The notes: generated by a model not told the origin, from the sequence alone. Positions 26,702 to 37,005 are shown, counted from the first letter of the stretch. The stretch is 64,000 bases of DNA from Chloroflexota bacterium (GCA_016234595.1 JACRBG010000017.1:1-64000); one strand, 5' to 3'. Translations and numbers: made by a program.

Positions 26702-27601
26702 TTATCCACCCACAAGTTGCATCCACACGTTATCAAAGTTTTTTTGTTGCAGGGCATCTTTTTGAATCCAGAAATAGAGCATCCCCGCATCATGCCAAAC
26801 CCATGACCCGCGTGTATCAAGATTAATATAGTTATCCTCTCGCCATACTTTGGGGAGAGCAATCTTAATATCGGTATCAATTTGTAACAATAATCGCCAA
26901 TCATTTGCACCATCACGTAATTCAGCTTCGCGGGGGTCGCCGTTATAGGGCCATACTCCATTAGAGGCAAGTTGGCATAGCAACGGCATATCCGTTTCGG
27001 GTCCTTCTGGATGACCCAAGAATTGATGTATGGGAGTCAAATGATTCCCTCCCCGCATAGAGCCTTTTAGCTCGATATAGGCATCCCATTCTTCATCATT
27101 AAGCTCAATCTCGCCAACATGCCGCCCTTCATTGCTGGGCAATGTGTCCTCTAATGAAAAACTATGTTTGACAATTGGAAAAGTAATCTTTAGCTCGGAT
27201 GGCGGGGATGTTTGATGAATATGAGCCAAATCTCCTTCGTAGTAAATTACTCGCCAATTACCACGTTCCCACGGAAAATATCCACTAGGTTGCTCATCAG
27301 CTTCATAGAAAATAGATAATAGGCCTGTTGCGGGCAAAACACCCTCGACATCATATTCCCTGAGGTCAACCATATTAAACTGAGCTAGAAAAGTAAGCGG
27401 GACATCGCCACATATAGGCCATTCTATCGCTGGAGGCAGGTCAGGCAGGCCTCCAAATCGGGAAACACCTAAAGGTAAGATTTCTCCCTCATCCAATGAA
27501 TGGATATCAATTCGTATGGCGGGCATCACGAGTGTTTCTAATTTATCCGCTAAATGGGTTAGCCCAGCCTCTTGAATGTAGTGGCGAAGTCCCTTATTCA
27601 T
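26702..27601 (-). CDS. DUF1963 (YwqG-like) protein, copy 2
   Basis: 299 residues, paralogue of the next gene. It shares LGVSRFGGLPDLPPAIEWP, PLTFLAQFNMVDL, LPATGLLSIFYEADE, HQFLGHPEGPE and DAGMLYFWIQKDAL. The two copies have diverged considerably, so the duplication is old. It begins 9 bp after the leuD stop without a clear Shine-Dalgarno, so translation may be coupled to leuD. More AT-rich than the leu genes around it. Confidence 0.83.
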   Translation of the reverse strand: MNKGLRHYIQEAGLTHLADKLETLVMPAIRIDIHSLDEGEILPLGVSRFGGLPDLPPAIEWPICGDVPLTFLAQFNMVDLREYDVEGVLPATGLLSIFYEADEQPSGYFPWERGNWRVIYYEGDLAHIHQTSPPSELKITFPIVKHSFSLEDTLPSNEGRHVGEIELNDEEWDAYIELKGSMRGGNHLTPIHQFLGHPEGPETDMPLLCQLASNGVWPYNGDPREAELRDGANDWRLLLQIDTDIKIALPKVWREDNYINLDTRGSWVWHDAGMLYFWIQKDALQQKNFDNVWMQLVGG

Positions 27602-27610
27602 GATTTTTAT

Positions 27611-28201
27611 TTAGCCTGCCGTCTGTACTCGCGCTGGGTGGCTGGCCTCAAAAGCCTCGATTTCGGGCATCTGTTTCACCAAATAGCCGAGTTCATCAAT
27701 CCCTTCCAACAGGCACGTCTTGGAAAACGGGTCAATTGGAAAACTAGCCTTTTGCCCATTCGGCAAAGTCACGGTCTGGCTAGCGAGGTCAATATGCACT
27801 TCGGCTTCGGGCGCTTCCTCCGCCAAATCCAGCAGGGCTTGGTAGGTTTCCGCATCCACCACAATCGGCAATAAGCCATTTTTCAGCGAGTTGTTGCGGA
27901 AAATATCGGCAAAATAGGTACTGATGACGGCCTGAAAGCCATAGGCCTTCAATGCCCAAGGCGCATGTTCACGTGAGGAGCCGCAGCCAAAGTTATGCCC
28001 AGCCACTAAAATATGCCCAGCCTGATAGCGTGGATTATTCAGGATAAAATTGGGGTCTTGCCGCCAATCGGTAAAACAGCCTTCCGCCAGTGAATTTTTA
28101 TCCGTCACCTTGAGGTAACGCGCTGGGATAATCTGGTCAGTATCAATGTTTTCAATGGGCAGCGGCACTAAACTGGCGCTAAATGGTTTCAATGGTTCCA
28201 T
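27611..28201 (-). CDS. leuD: 3-isopropylmalate dehydratase small subunit
   Basis: 196 residues, typical LeuD length. It pairs with LeuC to isomerise 2- to 3-isopropylmalate (and citramalate to methylmalate). Seen: [16 protein letters not shown] at the N-terminus and [21 protein letters not shown], the swivelling-domain signature. GGAG is about 12 bp before ATG. It is separated from leuC by a histidine-phosphatase gene, an unusual split of the two subunits. Confidence 0.95.
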   Translation of the reverse strand: MEPLKPFSASLVPLPIENIDTDQIIPARYLKVTDKNSLAEGCFTDWRQDPNFILNNPRYQAGHILVAGHNFGCGSSREHAPWALKAYGFQAVISTYFADIFRNNSLKNGLLPIVVDAETYQALLDLAEEAPEAEVHIDLASQTVTLPNGQKASFPIDPFSKTCLLEGIDELGYLVKQMPEIEAFEASHPARVQTAG

Positions 28202-28237
28202 GTTGTTTCAATCTCCACTAAGCCTCATCCTAGTGTG

Positions 28238-28278
28238 CCCCTCGCTCAAAGCGTTGGGAGAGGGGTTGGGGGTGAGGG
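28238..28278. repeat. GC-rich palindromic intergenic repeat
   Basis: CCCCTC and GAGGGG arms enclose GCTCAAAGC, followed by GGTTGGGGGTGAGGG. This resembles the common GGGAGAGGGG(C/T)TGGGGG intergenic repeat of many bacterial genomes. Only one copy is in this window, so the repeat call rests on recollection. Confidence 0.4.
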
Positions 28279-28281
28279 CTT

Positions 28282-28905
28282 CTAATACGGTCTGCGATAT
28301 TCGAATTGGGGCATTTCGCCCATGTCATTGGTCAAAAAAGTCATCGTCGAAATAGAGCAATGAGCGATGTAATTGGCGACGGGATCAAGTTTCGGTAGTT
28401 CCGTCCGGGCCACTTTGACATCCACGGCCAACCCCATCGCCCACAACACGGTAAAGGCAATCACGTCGCCATGTGAAACCGCGACCACATGCTGGCCGGG
28501 ATAGGCACGGCGGGTGCGACGGATGAATTTTTGTACCCGTGACCACACTTGCAGCGGCTGTTCATATGGTGAATGAGATTCGCTGTACAAATCCCAGCTC
28601 CGCGCATTCAACTCGGCATAGCTGCGGCCTTCATAGGGCGTGTGGACTTCATTCAACAGGGCAGTCGTCGTAACCTTCATGCGATGCGGCCCTGCAATGA
28701 TTTTGGCGGTTTGTTGGGCACGTAAGAGTGGGCTGGCAAATATCTTGGCAACCTTCTCACCCTTGAGTAATTCGGCGGCGGCGCGTGCTTGGTCTTTCCC
28801 CTCGTCAGCCAATCGAAAACGCGGCATCCGCTGATAAAAGATTTCTTGCGGATTATGGACAAGGCCGTGCCGCACCAATGAGATTTTCGTTTCCACAGAT
28901 GGCAT
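28282..28905 (-). CDS. Histidine phosphatase (phosphoglycerate mutase-like)
   Basis: 207 residues. The catalytic LVRHG occurs near the N-terminus (His13 in ISLVRHGLVHNP), the family's SPLLRAQQTAKII follows at about 60, an acidic loop EVHTPYEGRSY at about 85, and the second catalytic histidine in VVAVSHGDVI. These fit the branch-1 histidine phosphatases (PhoE/CobC-like). It starts 2 bp after the leuC stop, inside the branched-chain operon. The substrate cannot be read from sequence. Confidence 0.85.
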   Translation of the reverse strand: MPSVETKISLVRHGLVHNPQEIFYQRMPRFRLADEGKDQARAAAELLKGEKVAKIFASPLLRAQQTAKIIAGPHRMKVTTTALLNEVHTPYEGRSYAELNARSWDLYSESHSPYEQPLQVWSRVQKFIRRTRRAYPGQHVVAVSHGDVIAFTVLWAMGLAVDVKVARTELPKLDPVANYIAHCSISTMTFLTNDMGEMPQFEYRRPY

Positions 28906-28907
28906 TC

Positions 28908-30350
28908 CTATACTGGTGTGACTTCAAAAGCACGTTCGGCAACCAGCGTGCGTGGGTCGGTCACAACCCCGTTGATCGCTGAAGCAACTGCGGTCAATGG
29001 ACTGGCAAGGAAGGTTCGACCACCCCGGCCCTGACGCCCTTCAAAATTCCGGTTGCTGGTGCTAACCGCATATTGCCCCGGTTGCAGTTGGTCGCCATTC
29101 ATAGCGATACACATGCTGCATCCAGCCTCGCGCCATTCCGCCCCGGCCTCAACAAAAACCTTGTGCAATCCCTCAGCCTCGGCCTGACGTTTAACGGTTT
29201 GTGACCCCGGTACGACCAACATCCGCACCCCATCAGCGACACGATGCCCTTTAATCATCTCAGCGGCTAGGCGTAAATCGCTGATGCGGGAATTGGTGCA
29301 AGAGCCAACAAACACGACATCTACCTTATGGCCCAAGAGCGGCTGCCCGGGCTGCAAATCCATATAGGCCAATGCCTTGTCGAGGGCCATTTTCTGGCTG
29401 TTGTCGCTGTATTGTTTAGGATCGGGCACACGCTCAGTAATGGACATCCCCATACCCGGATTTGTGCCGTAGGTAATCATGGGGGCCAATGTATCGGCGT
29501 CCAAAATCAACTGTTTGTCATAGGTCGCGCCTGCATCACTGGGCAGGGTACGCCAATGGGCCACCGCTTTATCCCAATCCGCGCCTTGGGGGGCATGGGG
29601 CCGACCCTGAATGTAATTAAAGGTCGTTTCGTCGGGGGCGATCAAACCAGCCCGCGCTCCACCCTCAATGCTCATATTGCAGATGGTCATACGTGCTTCC
29701 ATCGAGAGGCTACGAATGGCGCTACCTGTATATTCAAAAACGTGGCCCGTGCCACCGCCGATGCCGATATTGGCAATCACCGCCAGAATAATATCTTTGG
29801 CCGTGACACCCTCCTGCAACTGCCCATCCACCCGAATTTCATAAGTCAGGGGTTTGTTTTGCAGCAGGGTTTGGGTCGCCAAGACGTGCGCGACTTCGCT
29901 TGTGCCAATGCCAAAAGCCAACGCCCCAAATGCGCCATGTGTACTGGTATGGCTGTCGCCGCAGACAATGGTCATGCCGGGTTGGGTCAAGCCAAGTTCT
30001 GGCCCGATGACATGCACAATGCCTTGTTTTTCCGTACCCAGTTCAAAGACTGGAATCCCGTGTTCATTGCAATTGTCTACCAACGTCTTGAGTTGGGTAA
30101 CGGCCATCGCATCGGTGACGGGAATCAGACCATCTGCGCCGCGTGGGGTTGTGGGGGTGCTGTGATCCATCGTGGCAATGGTCTGAAGTGGCCGACGGGC
30201 CTTAATGCCGCGCTGACGCAGTTCAGTAAATGCCTGTGGTGAGGTCACTTCATGGACGAGATGCAGGTCAACGTACAGCACCGCTGGTGAATTCGGCGGG
30301 TGGCTGACGACATGGGCATCCCAGATTTTTTCAAAGAGGGTCTTACTCAT
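28908..30350 (-). CDS. leuC: 3-isopropylmalate dehydratase large subunit
   Basis: 480 residues. It carries the 4Fe-4S cluster: one cysteine in [12 protein letters not shown] and two in [12 protein letters not shown]. Other LeuC marks are [33 protein letters not shown] and [19 protein letters not shown] 30350 has AAGGAA about 9 bp upstream (an in-frame GTG lies one codon before). Works with LeuD encoded after the intervening phosphatase gene. Confidence 0.96.
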   Translation of the reverse strand: MSKTLFEKIWDAHVVSHPPNSPAVLYVDLHLVHEVTSPQAFTELRQRGIKARRPLQTIATMDHSTPTTPRGADGLIPVTDAMAVTQLKTLVDNCNEHGIPVFELGTEKQGIVHVIGPELGLTQPGMTIVCGDSHTSTHGAFGALAFGIGTSEVAHVLATQTLLQNKPLTYEIRVDGQLQEGVTAKDIILAVIANIGIGGGTGHVFEYTGSAIRSLSMEARMTICNMSIEGGARAGLIAPDETTFNYIQGRPHAPQGADWDKAVAHWRTLPSDAGATYDKQLILDADTLAPMITYGTNPGMGMSITERVPDPKQYSDNSQKMALDKALAYMDLQPGQPLLGHKVDVVFVGSCTNSRISDLRLAAEMIKGHRVADGVRMLVVPGSQTVKRQAEAEGLHKVFVEAGAEWREAGCSMCIAMNGDQLQPGQYAVSTSNRNFEGRQGRGGRTFLASPLTAVASAINGVVTDPRTLVAERAFEVTPV

Positions 30351-30435
30351 CACACAACTTCCTTGTTGAAACTACAATAATGGCTGGTTACAAGGGGCAG
30401 GTTGATTTTCCCCACCCCGCTTTTCAATCATTCAA

Positions 30436-32058
30436 TTAATCGCCAGACACACTTACCGCTGCCACGACTCCCTCGGCGGGAATATCACCCATACCGAGGA
30501 CGGCAATCATACGGTTGAGCGCCGCCATATACGCTTTGGCACTCGCCACAATGATGTCAGAATCCGCGCCATAGCCACCAAAGGTACGGGCATCATGGTC
30601 ACCATTTTGGGATGGTGAAATGCGCACCGTCACTTCACCGAGGGCGTCAATCCCTTCGGTTACACTATGGACACTGTACTCAATCAGCACATTTTTGATC
30701 TGGACAATGGCATCAATTGCCCGATAGCAGGCATCCACTGGCCCTGTCCCCACCCGTGCCTCGACTTTTTCTTCGCCGCTGGGGGTCTGAATTTTGACCG
30801 TCGAGGTTGGCATTCCCATCGTGCCACAGGAAACTTGCATATCTAGCAGTCTAAAAAATTCCTTCGGCCCTTGAAATTCATCAATCATCAGGGCTTCGAG
30901 ATCGGCATCCGTCACATTTTTCTTGGCATCAGCCACTGCCTTAAAACGAGCAAAAATTTGATTGAGGGCATCACCCTCGACCTCATAGCCCAATTCTTTC
31001 AGGCGTACTTTGAGGGCATGGCGTCCACTATGTTTGCCCAAGACCAGCGAACTGGCGTGGAGGCCGACCGATTGGGGGGTCATGATTTCATAGGTACTTT
31101 TTTCTTTCAGCACCCCATCTTGATGAATTCCGGCTTCGTGGGCAAAGGCGTTTGCGCCAACAATAGCCTTATTTGGCTGAACAGGCATCCCTGTATAATT
31201 GCTGACGAGGCGGCTGGTGCGGGTAATCTGGGTTGTATCAATGTTCGTTTGCAGATTATAAAATTGCGGACGGGTCGCCAGCGCCATCACGACTTCTTCC
31301 AACGATGTGTTGCCCGCGCGTTCCCCAATGCCATTGACGGTTACTTCAACCTGACGTGCGCCACCCATAACCCCTGCCAGCGAATTGGCCGTAGCGAGGC
31401 CCAAGTCGTTGTGGCAGTGGACTGACCAAATCACCCCACTCCCCGGCCCAGCCCCCGGTGTCTCAGCCATCAGGTTAGAAATCAATTCGCCATACTCATC
31501 TGGCGTGACATAGCCAACCGTATCGGGGATATTGAGTGTGGTCGCCCCGCATTCCACTGCAATTGTCAAAATCTGGATCAGAAAGTCGGGGTCGGTGCGG
31601 CCTGCATCCATTGGGCTAAATTCCACATCATCACACAGGGATCGGGCCAATGTCACCATTTCGCGCACAGTGTCGAGGGCTTGTTCGCGAGTCATGCGAG
31701 TCTGATATTTCAGGTGAATATCACTCACCCCCAAAAAGGTATGGATACGAGGATGGGCGGCTTCACGCACCGCTTCATAACAAGCACGAATGTCTTTTTC
31801 GACGGCACGGGCCAAACCACAAATTACCGGGCCATCTTCCGTTCCGACTTCTTCCGCAATGCGGCGCACGGCCTCAAAATCATCGGGGCTGGCGGCTGGA
31901 AAACCCGCCTCGATGATGTCAACGCCCATGTGGGATAGCTGACGAGCGATTTCCAGTTTTTCAGCACTGGTCAGGCTAGCCCCCGGTGATTGTTCACCAT
32001 CACGCAGAGTGGTATCAAAAATGCGTACTACACTGTCATCCATAACTTTCGTGCTCAT
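30436..32058 (-). CDS. leuA: 2-isopropylmalate synthase
   Basis: 540 residues, full length with the C-terminal leucine-sensing domain. First committed step of leucine synthesis. Seen: [21 protein letters not shown], where GEQSPG distinguishes it from CimA; metal ligands HCHND in [43 protein letters not shown]; and a C-terminal part ending [23 protein letters not shown] precedes ATG. Placed between ilvC and leuC, with a 118-bp gap after ilvC that shows no clear hairpin. Confidence 0.96.
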   Translation of the reverse strand: MSTKVMDDSVVRIFDTTLRDGEQSPGASLTSAEKLEIARQLSHMGVDIIEAGFPAASPDDFEAVRRIAEEVGTEDGPVICGLARAVEKDIRACYEAVREAAHPRIHTFLGVSDIHLKYQTRMTREQALDTVREMVTLARSLCDDVEFSPMDAGRTDPDFLIQILTIAVECGATTLNIPDTVGYVTPDEYGELISNLMAETPGAGPGSGVIWSVHCHNDLGLATANSLAGVMGGARQVEVTVNGIGERAGNTSLEEVVMALATRPQFYNLQTNIDTTQITRTSRLVSNYTGMPVQPNKAIVGANAFAHEAGIHQDGVLKEKSTYEIMTPQSVGLHASSLVLGKHSGRHALKVRLKELGYEVEGDALNQIFARFKAVADAKKNVTDADLEALMIDEFQGPKEFFRLLDMQVSCGTMGMPTSTVKIQTPSGEEKVEARVGTGPVDACYRAIDAIVQIKNVLIEYSVHSVTEGIDALGEVTVRISPSQNGDHDARTFGGYGADSDIIVASAKAYMAALNRMIAVLGMGDIPAEGVVAAVSVSGD

Positions 32059-32176
32059 GATTGGGTGATCCTTTTTGACTATTGATTAAGCGAATACATG
32101 CAAAGCCACTAAGCTCATAAAGGCCATCATCTGCCATCCAGAACCACCCCCTTTCATCATCTAGTTATTGGCTGAA

Positions 32177-33187
32177 TTAGTCTTGCTTGATGGTCTTGGG
32201 ATTGATAAACGGCATCATACCCCGCAGTTCTTGCCCAACCTGCTCAATCATGTGGTTATGTTCTTCCTTGCGGCGGCCATTGAACCACGGACGGCCATCT
32301 TTGTTTTCTTTTATCCAGCGTTGGGCAAATGTGCCATCTTGGATTTCATGCAGAATGCCAGACATTTCTTCGCGGATAGCATCTGGCACAATGCGTTCAC
32401 CAGAGACATAGCCACCATATTCGGCGGTGTCACTGACGCTGTACCACATGTATGACAAGCCACCTTGATAGATGAGGTCAACAATCAATTTCAGTTCGTG
32501 CAGGCATTCGAAATAGGCAATTTCAGGTTGATACCCAGCCTTGACCAATGTTTCAAAACTGGCCCGGATGAGGCCGGCCACACCGCCACACAAGACGACC
32601 TGTTCACCAAAAAGATCGGTTTCGGTTTCTTCGGTAAAGGTCGTTTGAATGACCCCCGCCCGTGTGCAACCAATCCCCTTGGCATAGGCGAGTGCATTAG
32701 CAAGGGCTTCACCGCTGGCATCTTGTTCGACTGCTACCAAACCGGGTGTACCACCACCTTCGGTATACACTTCACGCACGCGATGACCGGGGGCTTTGGG
32801 CGCAACCATGCTCACATCCACACCCGCCGGGGGCTTAATTTGCCCATAGCGAATATTGAAGCCATGCGCGAACATGAGGGTATTGCCGGGTTGCAGGTTT
32901 GGTGCGACTTCCTTGTGATAAACATCGGCCTGAAGAGTGTCAGGAATGAGGATCATGACGACATCGCCTTGTTTGGCAGCTTCGGCGACACTAAGCACCG
33001 TCAGGCCATCCGCTTGGGCTTTGGCGCGGCTCTTGCTGCCTTCATGTAGACCCACAACGACCTTCACCCCACTGTCACGCAGATTGAGTGCGTGGGCGTG
33101 GCCCTGACTGCCATAGCCGATAATTGCGACTGTTTTGCCATCCAACCGTTTCAGGTCGGCATTATTATCATAAAAAATAGTTGCCAT
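32177..33187 (-). CDS. ilvC: Ketol-acid reductoisomerase (class I)
   Basis: 336 residues, class I length. It converts acetolactate or acetohydroxybutyrate to the dihydroxyacids with NAD(P)H and Mg2+. Seen: the Rossmann loop [17 protein letters not shown], the catalytic region [10 protein letters not shown] with metal-binding acids, and [17 protein letters not shown]. The Rossmann beta-2 loop carries Glu-Gly-Ser-Lys-Ser-Arg; the Ser/Lys/Arg suggest NADPH. AAGGAA is about 12 bp before ATG. Confidence 0.96.
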   Translation of the reverse strand: MATIFYDNNADLKRLDGKTVAIIGYGSQGHAHALNLRDSGVKVVVGLHEGSKSRAKAQADGLTVLSVAEAAKQGDVVMILIPDTLQADVYHKEVAPNLQPGNTLMFAHGFNIRYGQIKPPAGVDVSMVAPKAPGHRVREVYTEGGGTPGLVAVEQDASGEALANALAYAKGIGCTRAGVIQTTFTEETETDLFGEQVVLCGGVAGLIRASFETLVKAGYQPEIAYFECLHELKLIVDLIYQGGLSYMWYSVSDTAEYGGYVSGERIVPDAIREEMSGILHEIQDGTFAQRWIKENKDGRPWFNGRRKEEHNHMIEQVGQELRGMMPFINPKTIKQD

Positions 33188-33232
33188 GTTGCTTGAGTTC
33201 CTTATTGATTGAGAAAATAAATTCAGCTATTG

Positions 33233-33802
33233 CTATTCATCGTCATGTTCCGCCGACCCACCGTTCATAGACGGGGTATAGGTCGGGAAACGGGTAGATT
33301 TATAATCACGTTGTTCCATTGTGCGGATGCCGCGCCCCATACTGACACGCCCGGTTCGCACCATCTCGACAATCTCAAATTGATGCAGGGCATCCACAAA
33401 ACTTTCAACGCTTTCTTCCGCGCCTGCCAATTCAACAATCGTCACTTCTGGCCCAATATCCACCAAATGTGCCCCGCGTTCATAACACAAATCAGTTACG
33501 GCGTTTCGCGCATACGCATCGGGCGTTCTGACCTTAACTAAGGCCAAGTCACGATTAATGGTGGGAATGTTGGTGACATCCTGTACCTCGATCACATCAA
33601 TCAGCTTATACAGCGTCATGACAACTTTTTTGCCATCTCCCGCCTCGCCTTCCATCACAATCGTGATACGTGAAATATCGGGATTGTGGGTACGACCCAC
33701 TGTCAAACTGTCCATGTTGAAGTTGCGGCGACGAAACATGCTGACCACGCGGTTTAGGACACCGGGTTTATTCTCGACCAAACAGATTAGGGTATGTTTC
33801 AT
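33233..33802 (-). CDS. ilvN: Acetolactate synthase small (regulatory) subunit
   Basis: 189 residues. An N-terminal ACT domain (about 1-80: TLICLVENKPGVLNRVVSMF, RRRNFNMDSLTVG) is followed by the IlvN C-terminal domain with VNIxxE-like segments (VDIGPEVTIVELAG). It binds valine and activates IlvB. AGGAG lies upstream of ATG. The acidic C-terminal extension (SAEHDDE) is unremarkable. Confidence 0.95.
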   Translation of the reverse strand: MKHTLICLVENKPGVLNRVVSMFRRRNFNMDSLTVGRTHNPDISRITIVMEGEAGDGKKVVMTLYKLIDVIEVQDVTNIPTINRDLALVKVRTPDAYARNAVTDLCYERGAHLVDIGPEVTIVELAGAEESVESFVDALHQFEIVEMVRTGRVSMGRGIRTMEQRDYKSTRFPTYTPSMNGGSAEHDDE

Positions 33803-33845
33803 ATTATTCTTTCTCCTGATGCCTTGTCCTCTTCATTGCCCCTTC

Positions 33846-33897
33846 CCCACACCCCCGACTCGGTTCTAGCTCTACCGCCAATAGCCGGAGGTGTGGG
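33846..33897. repeat. Inverted repeat between ilvB and ilvN
   Basis: CCCACACC (33846-33853) and GGTGTGGG (33890-33897) are perfect arms in the 113-bp ilvB-ilvN gap, enclosing further short GC helices. No T tract follows in the operon direction. It may moderate readthrough or stabilise mRNA. Confidence 0.4.
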
Positions 33898-33915
33898 TCG
33901 GTTAGGAGGAGCCTA

Positions 33916-35652
33916 TCAGATAGCTGTCGGGTTATTTTCAAAATCAGGTGATTCACTAGGCTTAGGGCGGCGGATCATCGCGTGTAAATCCGCCCCGGCG
34001 GGCACCATCGGGTACACAATATCGTTTTGGACGACCACGAATTCAATCAGCGTGGGGCCATCAATGCTGCGTGCCCAAGCGACCGCTTCCTCAATTTCCT
34101 CTTTGGTGCTGACTCGTCGCGCCGGAATATCATACGCTTCGGCCAGTTTCACAAAGTCTGGATTTTTCAACGGGGTAGATTGATAACGCTCTTCATAGAA
34201 GAATTCCTGCCATTGGCGTACCATCCCCAAATAGGAATTGTTGATAATGGCAATATGGATACCCACGTTTTCTTGCATGGCGGTGCCGAGTTCAGTGAGG
34301 GTCATTTGGAAACCCCCATCGCCAACAATCGCCCAAACCTCTTCTTCAGGTCGGCCCAACTTTGCCCCAATGGCGGCGGGCATTCCAAAACCCATCGTGC
34401 CGAGACCACCACTGGTCAAAAGGCTATGGGGGCGTGTGTGTGGGTAATATTGGGCTTCTAACATCTGATGTTGACCTACGTCACTCACGGTCAGGGCCTT
34501 GCCTTCTGTGCAGCGGAACAATTCGGCAATGACTTGAGCTGCCCACAATTTACCATCGGGGTGAGCCGCCAGCTGCAACAAAATATCGCGTTCGCTGGTG
34601 TCTTCTTCCCAATCGCGGATTTGCCCAATCCATTCTTGGTGTTGCCCTGTCTGCAATTTAGGTAGCAGTTGGCGCACAACCATTTTCAAATCGCCACAAA
34701 TGCCGACATCCACTTTGACATTTTTATTGATTTCACTCGGGTCAATTTCGACATGAATTTTCTTAGAGTCGGGGGAATAGGTTTTGAGATTACCTGTCAC
34801 GCGGTCATCAAACCGCATCCCAAAGGCCAGCAGTAAGTCGGCCTGTTGGATGGCCTGATTCGCCGCCGCTGTACCGTGCATTCCCATCATCCCCACACAG
34901 AGTGGATGATTCTCTGGGAAACTGCCTTTGCCTAACAAGGTCAGCGCCACCGGGGTCTGGGTGATTTCCGCAAAATTGCGAATTTCTTCCATCGCACCCG
35001 ACATCAAAACGCCATGTCCCGCTAAAATCAAGGGACGTTTAGCGCTATGAATCAAATCCAACGCGGCTTCGATTTCTTTCGGGTGGGCTTTCCCCGGCAC
35101 GTTATAACCGGGCAGTCGTAATTCACCTTCGGGATAGTGGAATTCAATCACTCGATTCTGCACATCTTTGGGGATGTCCACCAAAACAGGGCCGGGACGA
35201 CCTGTCCGCGCAATATAGAACGCTTCCCGAATGCTGTAGGCTATATCTTCGGTACGGGTCACCAAGTAACTATGTTTGGTGACGGGCAGCGTACACCCTG
35301 TTACGTCGGTTTCTTGAAAGGCATCTGTCCCAATAGCAGGTAGCGGTACTTGGCCTGTAATGGCAACCAGTGGCGATGAGTCCATCATGGCGTTGGCAAG
35401 CCCTGTCACCAAATTCGTGGCACCGGGGCCGCTGGTGGCTAACATGACGCCGACTTTCCCCGTCGCACGGGCATAACCCTCGGCCATGTGGGTTCCGCCT
35501 TGTTCATGGCGTGGCAAAACATGCCGAATTTGTGGGTATCTGGTCAGCGCATCATAAATGGGCAAAATCGCGCCGCCGGGATACCCAAATACAAGATCAA
35601 CCCCTTCACGTAATAAACATTCCCAAACAATTTCTGCACCACTTAGCTTCAT
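33916..35652 (-). CDS. ilvB: Acetolactate synthase large (catalytic) subunit
   Basis: 578 residues. A thiamine-diphosphate enzyme joining two pyruvates, or pyruvate and 2-oxobutanoate. Seen: VFGYPGGAILPIYDAL at the N-terminus, RHEQGGTHMAEGYARATGKVG with the catalytic Glu, and the TPP motif GDGGFQMTLTEL ... NNSYLGMVRQWQ. Start set at ATG 35652, 8 bp after AGGAGG; the GTG at 35658 is too close to that site. It lies 36 bp after ilvE. Confidence 0.96.
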   Translation of the reverse strand: MKLSGAEIVWECLLREGVDLVFGYPGGAILPIYDALTRYPQIRHVLPRHEQGGTHMAEGYARATGKVGVMLATSGPGATNLVTGLANAMMDSSPLVAITGQVPLPAIGTDAFQETDVTGCTLPVTKHSYLVTRTEDIAYSIREAFYIARTGRPGPVLVDIPKDVQNRVIEFHYPEGELRLPGYNVPGKAHPKEIEAALDLIHSAKRPLILAGHGVLMSGAMEEIRNFAEITQTPVALTLLGKGSFPENHPLCVGMMGMHGTAAANQAIQQADLLLAFGMRFDDRVTGNLKTYSPDSKKIHVEIDPSEINKNVKVDVGICGDLKMVVRQLLPKLQTGQHQEWIGQIRDWEEDTSERDILLQLAAHPDGKLWAAQVIAELFRCTEGKALTVSDVGQHQMLEAQYYPHTRPHSLLTSGGLGTMGFGMPAAIGAKLGRPEEEVWAIVGDGGFQMTLTELGTAMQENVGIHIAIINNSYLGMVRQWQEFFYEERYQSTPLKNPDFVKLAEAYDIPARRVSTKEEIEEAVAWARSIDGPTLIEFVVVQNDIVYPMVPAGADLHAMIRRPKPSESPDFENNPTAI

Positions 35653-35688
35653 TTTCACTACCTCCTCAAATTAAAATTTCCCTCTACC

Positions 35689-36639
35689 CTAATCATCCCC
35701 TGCTTCTGCGACGGGTTGATTGACATAGGTCAGCCAACCATGTGGATCGGATGTGCGCCCCTCAACGGTGGCAAAAAAGGCATCTTGTAAGGCTTTGGTG
35801 ATGGGGCCGCGTTTACCATGGCCTACCTGTAAACCATCCACGCTGCGGATGGGGGTAATTTCAGCCGCCGTCCCCGTCATAAAAATCTCATCGGCGATAT
35901 AGAGCATCTCGCGGACTAGGGTCTCCTCACGCACGGGGATACCGAGATCAGCCGCAAGCGTCAAGGCCGTGTCACGTGTAATGCCGGACAAAATGCTGGA
36001 AGCTACAGGCGGGGTATAAATTGTGCCGTTCATCATCAAGAAAAGATTTTCGCCTGCGCCTTCGCTGAGATTGCCATTGGCGTCAAGAGCAATCCCTTCG
36101 GTGTAGCCATGCCGCTTGGCTTCCATCGCGACCTGTTGGTTATTAACATATTGCCCGCCAACTTTTGCCATCGGACTAGAGGCTACTCGCCGCCAACTGG
36201 TCACGGCGACATCTACTCCATTTTCAATACCGTCCGCCCCTAAATAGCGTCCCCATTCAATGGACATGATAATGACTTCAACTTTTTGCCCTGATGCGTT
36301 TAGGCCAAAGGTCTCGCTGTCCCGAAAAGCTAAGGGTCGAATGTAGCAAGATTTCTGTTTATTGCGGGCCACTAATTCTACACAGGCAGCTTCAAGATCA
36401 GCTTGGCTAAATTCGAGCTGGTCGCCCATCCGCATAATCTTGGCGCTATACATAAAACGGGCCATGTGGTCAGCCAAGCGGAAAACCGCCGGGCCGTTTT
36501 CAGTCGCATAGGTACGAATCCCTTCAAATACACTGCTACCATAATGCAGGGCATGGGTGCTGACGTGAATATTCGCGTCATGCCAAGGAACCCAGTTTCC
36601 AGAAAACCATATCCATTCAGAAGCATTTTTTAGGGGCAT
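35689..36639 (-). CDS. ilvE: Branched-chain amino acid aminotransferase (class IV)
   Basis: 316 residues. A PLP enzyme making the last step to Leu, Ile and Val from the keto acids. Seen: ALHYGSSVFEGIRTY, the catalytic lysine in MAKVGGQYVNNQQVAMEAKRHG, EGIALDANGNLSEGAGENLF and TGITRD-like SGITRDTAL. Start set at ATG 36639 with AGAGGAA 6 bp upstream; a longer open frame reaches 36717 but has no site and does not look like IlvE. First recognised enzyme of the operon. Confidence 0.95.
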   Translation of the reverse strand: MPLKNASEWIWFSGNWVPWHDANIHVSTHALHYGSSVFEGIRTYATENGPAVFRLADHMARFMYSAKIMRMGDQLEFSQADLEAACVELVARNKQKSCYIRPLAFRDSETFGLNASGQKVEVIIMSIEWGRYLGADGIENGVDVAVTSWRRVASSPMAKVGGQYVNNQQVAMEAKRHGYTEGIALDANGNLSEGAGENLFLMMNGTIYTPPVASSILSGITRDTALTLAADLGIPVREETLVREMLYIADEIFMTGTAAEITPIRSVDGLQVGHGKRGPITKALQDAFFATVEGRTSDPHGWLTYVNQPVAEAGDD

Positions 36640-36745
36640 AACGTTCCTCTTTAGTAAAAAAGTCGGATGGTGTTTTTTTACCGTTCTCAGCAACCCAACC
36701 TCGATTGGCTGGGTCACTGATTATCGGCGGCTTAATAGCAGGGTT

Positions 36746-36973
36746 TTAATACCCTCGCTCCTCGACATCATAGATATTGGATAGAGCTTCATGGGTTGGC
36801 GACAGGCTCTCATCTTCATGGACTTCATGAACATTGACACTGGGCCGATTGGCATTTTGATTGGAATAGGTGCCATTTACATGCACTGGATTGGTCTGAT
36901 AGGCATCTGTCCACGGGCTATAAGTTTGGCTTTGTGGAAAGTTTTGATGGGTACTCGTTTGTTTGGGTGACAT
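36746..36973 (-). CDS. Small hydrophilic protein of unknown function at the head of the branched-chain operon
   Basis: 75 residues, rich in Asn, Gln, Ser, Pro, His and acidic residues (SVNVHEVHEDESLSPTHEAL near the middle to end), no hydrophobic helix, probably disordered. GAGGA lies 10 bp before the ATG. It stands between the terminator at 37006 and ilvE, 106 bp before ilvE. I do not recognise it. It could be a genuine small gene or a chance open frame. Confidence 0.4.
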   Translation of the reverse strand: MSPKQTSTHQNFPQSQTYSPWTDAYQTNPVHVNGTYSNQNANRPSVNVHEVHEDESLSPTHEALSNIYDVEERGY

Positions 36974-37005
36974 TTTGCATTCTTCCTCAGTTTGGTAAAT
37001 TGGGT

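Noticed and set aside
36640-36717. Longer IlvE start about 26 codons upstream
   Set aside because: No ribosome site there, while AGAGGAA stands 6 bp before ATG 36639; a GC hairpin and poly-T/A runs also fill the extension.
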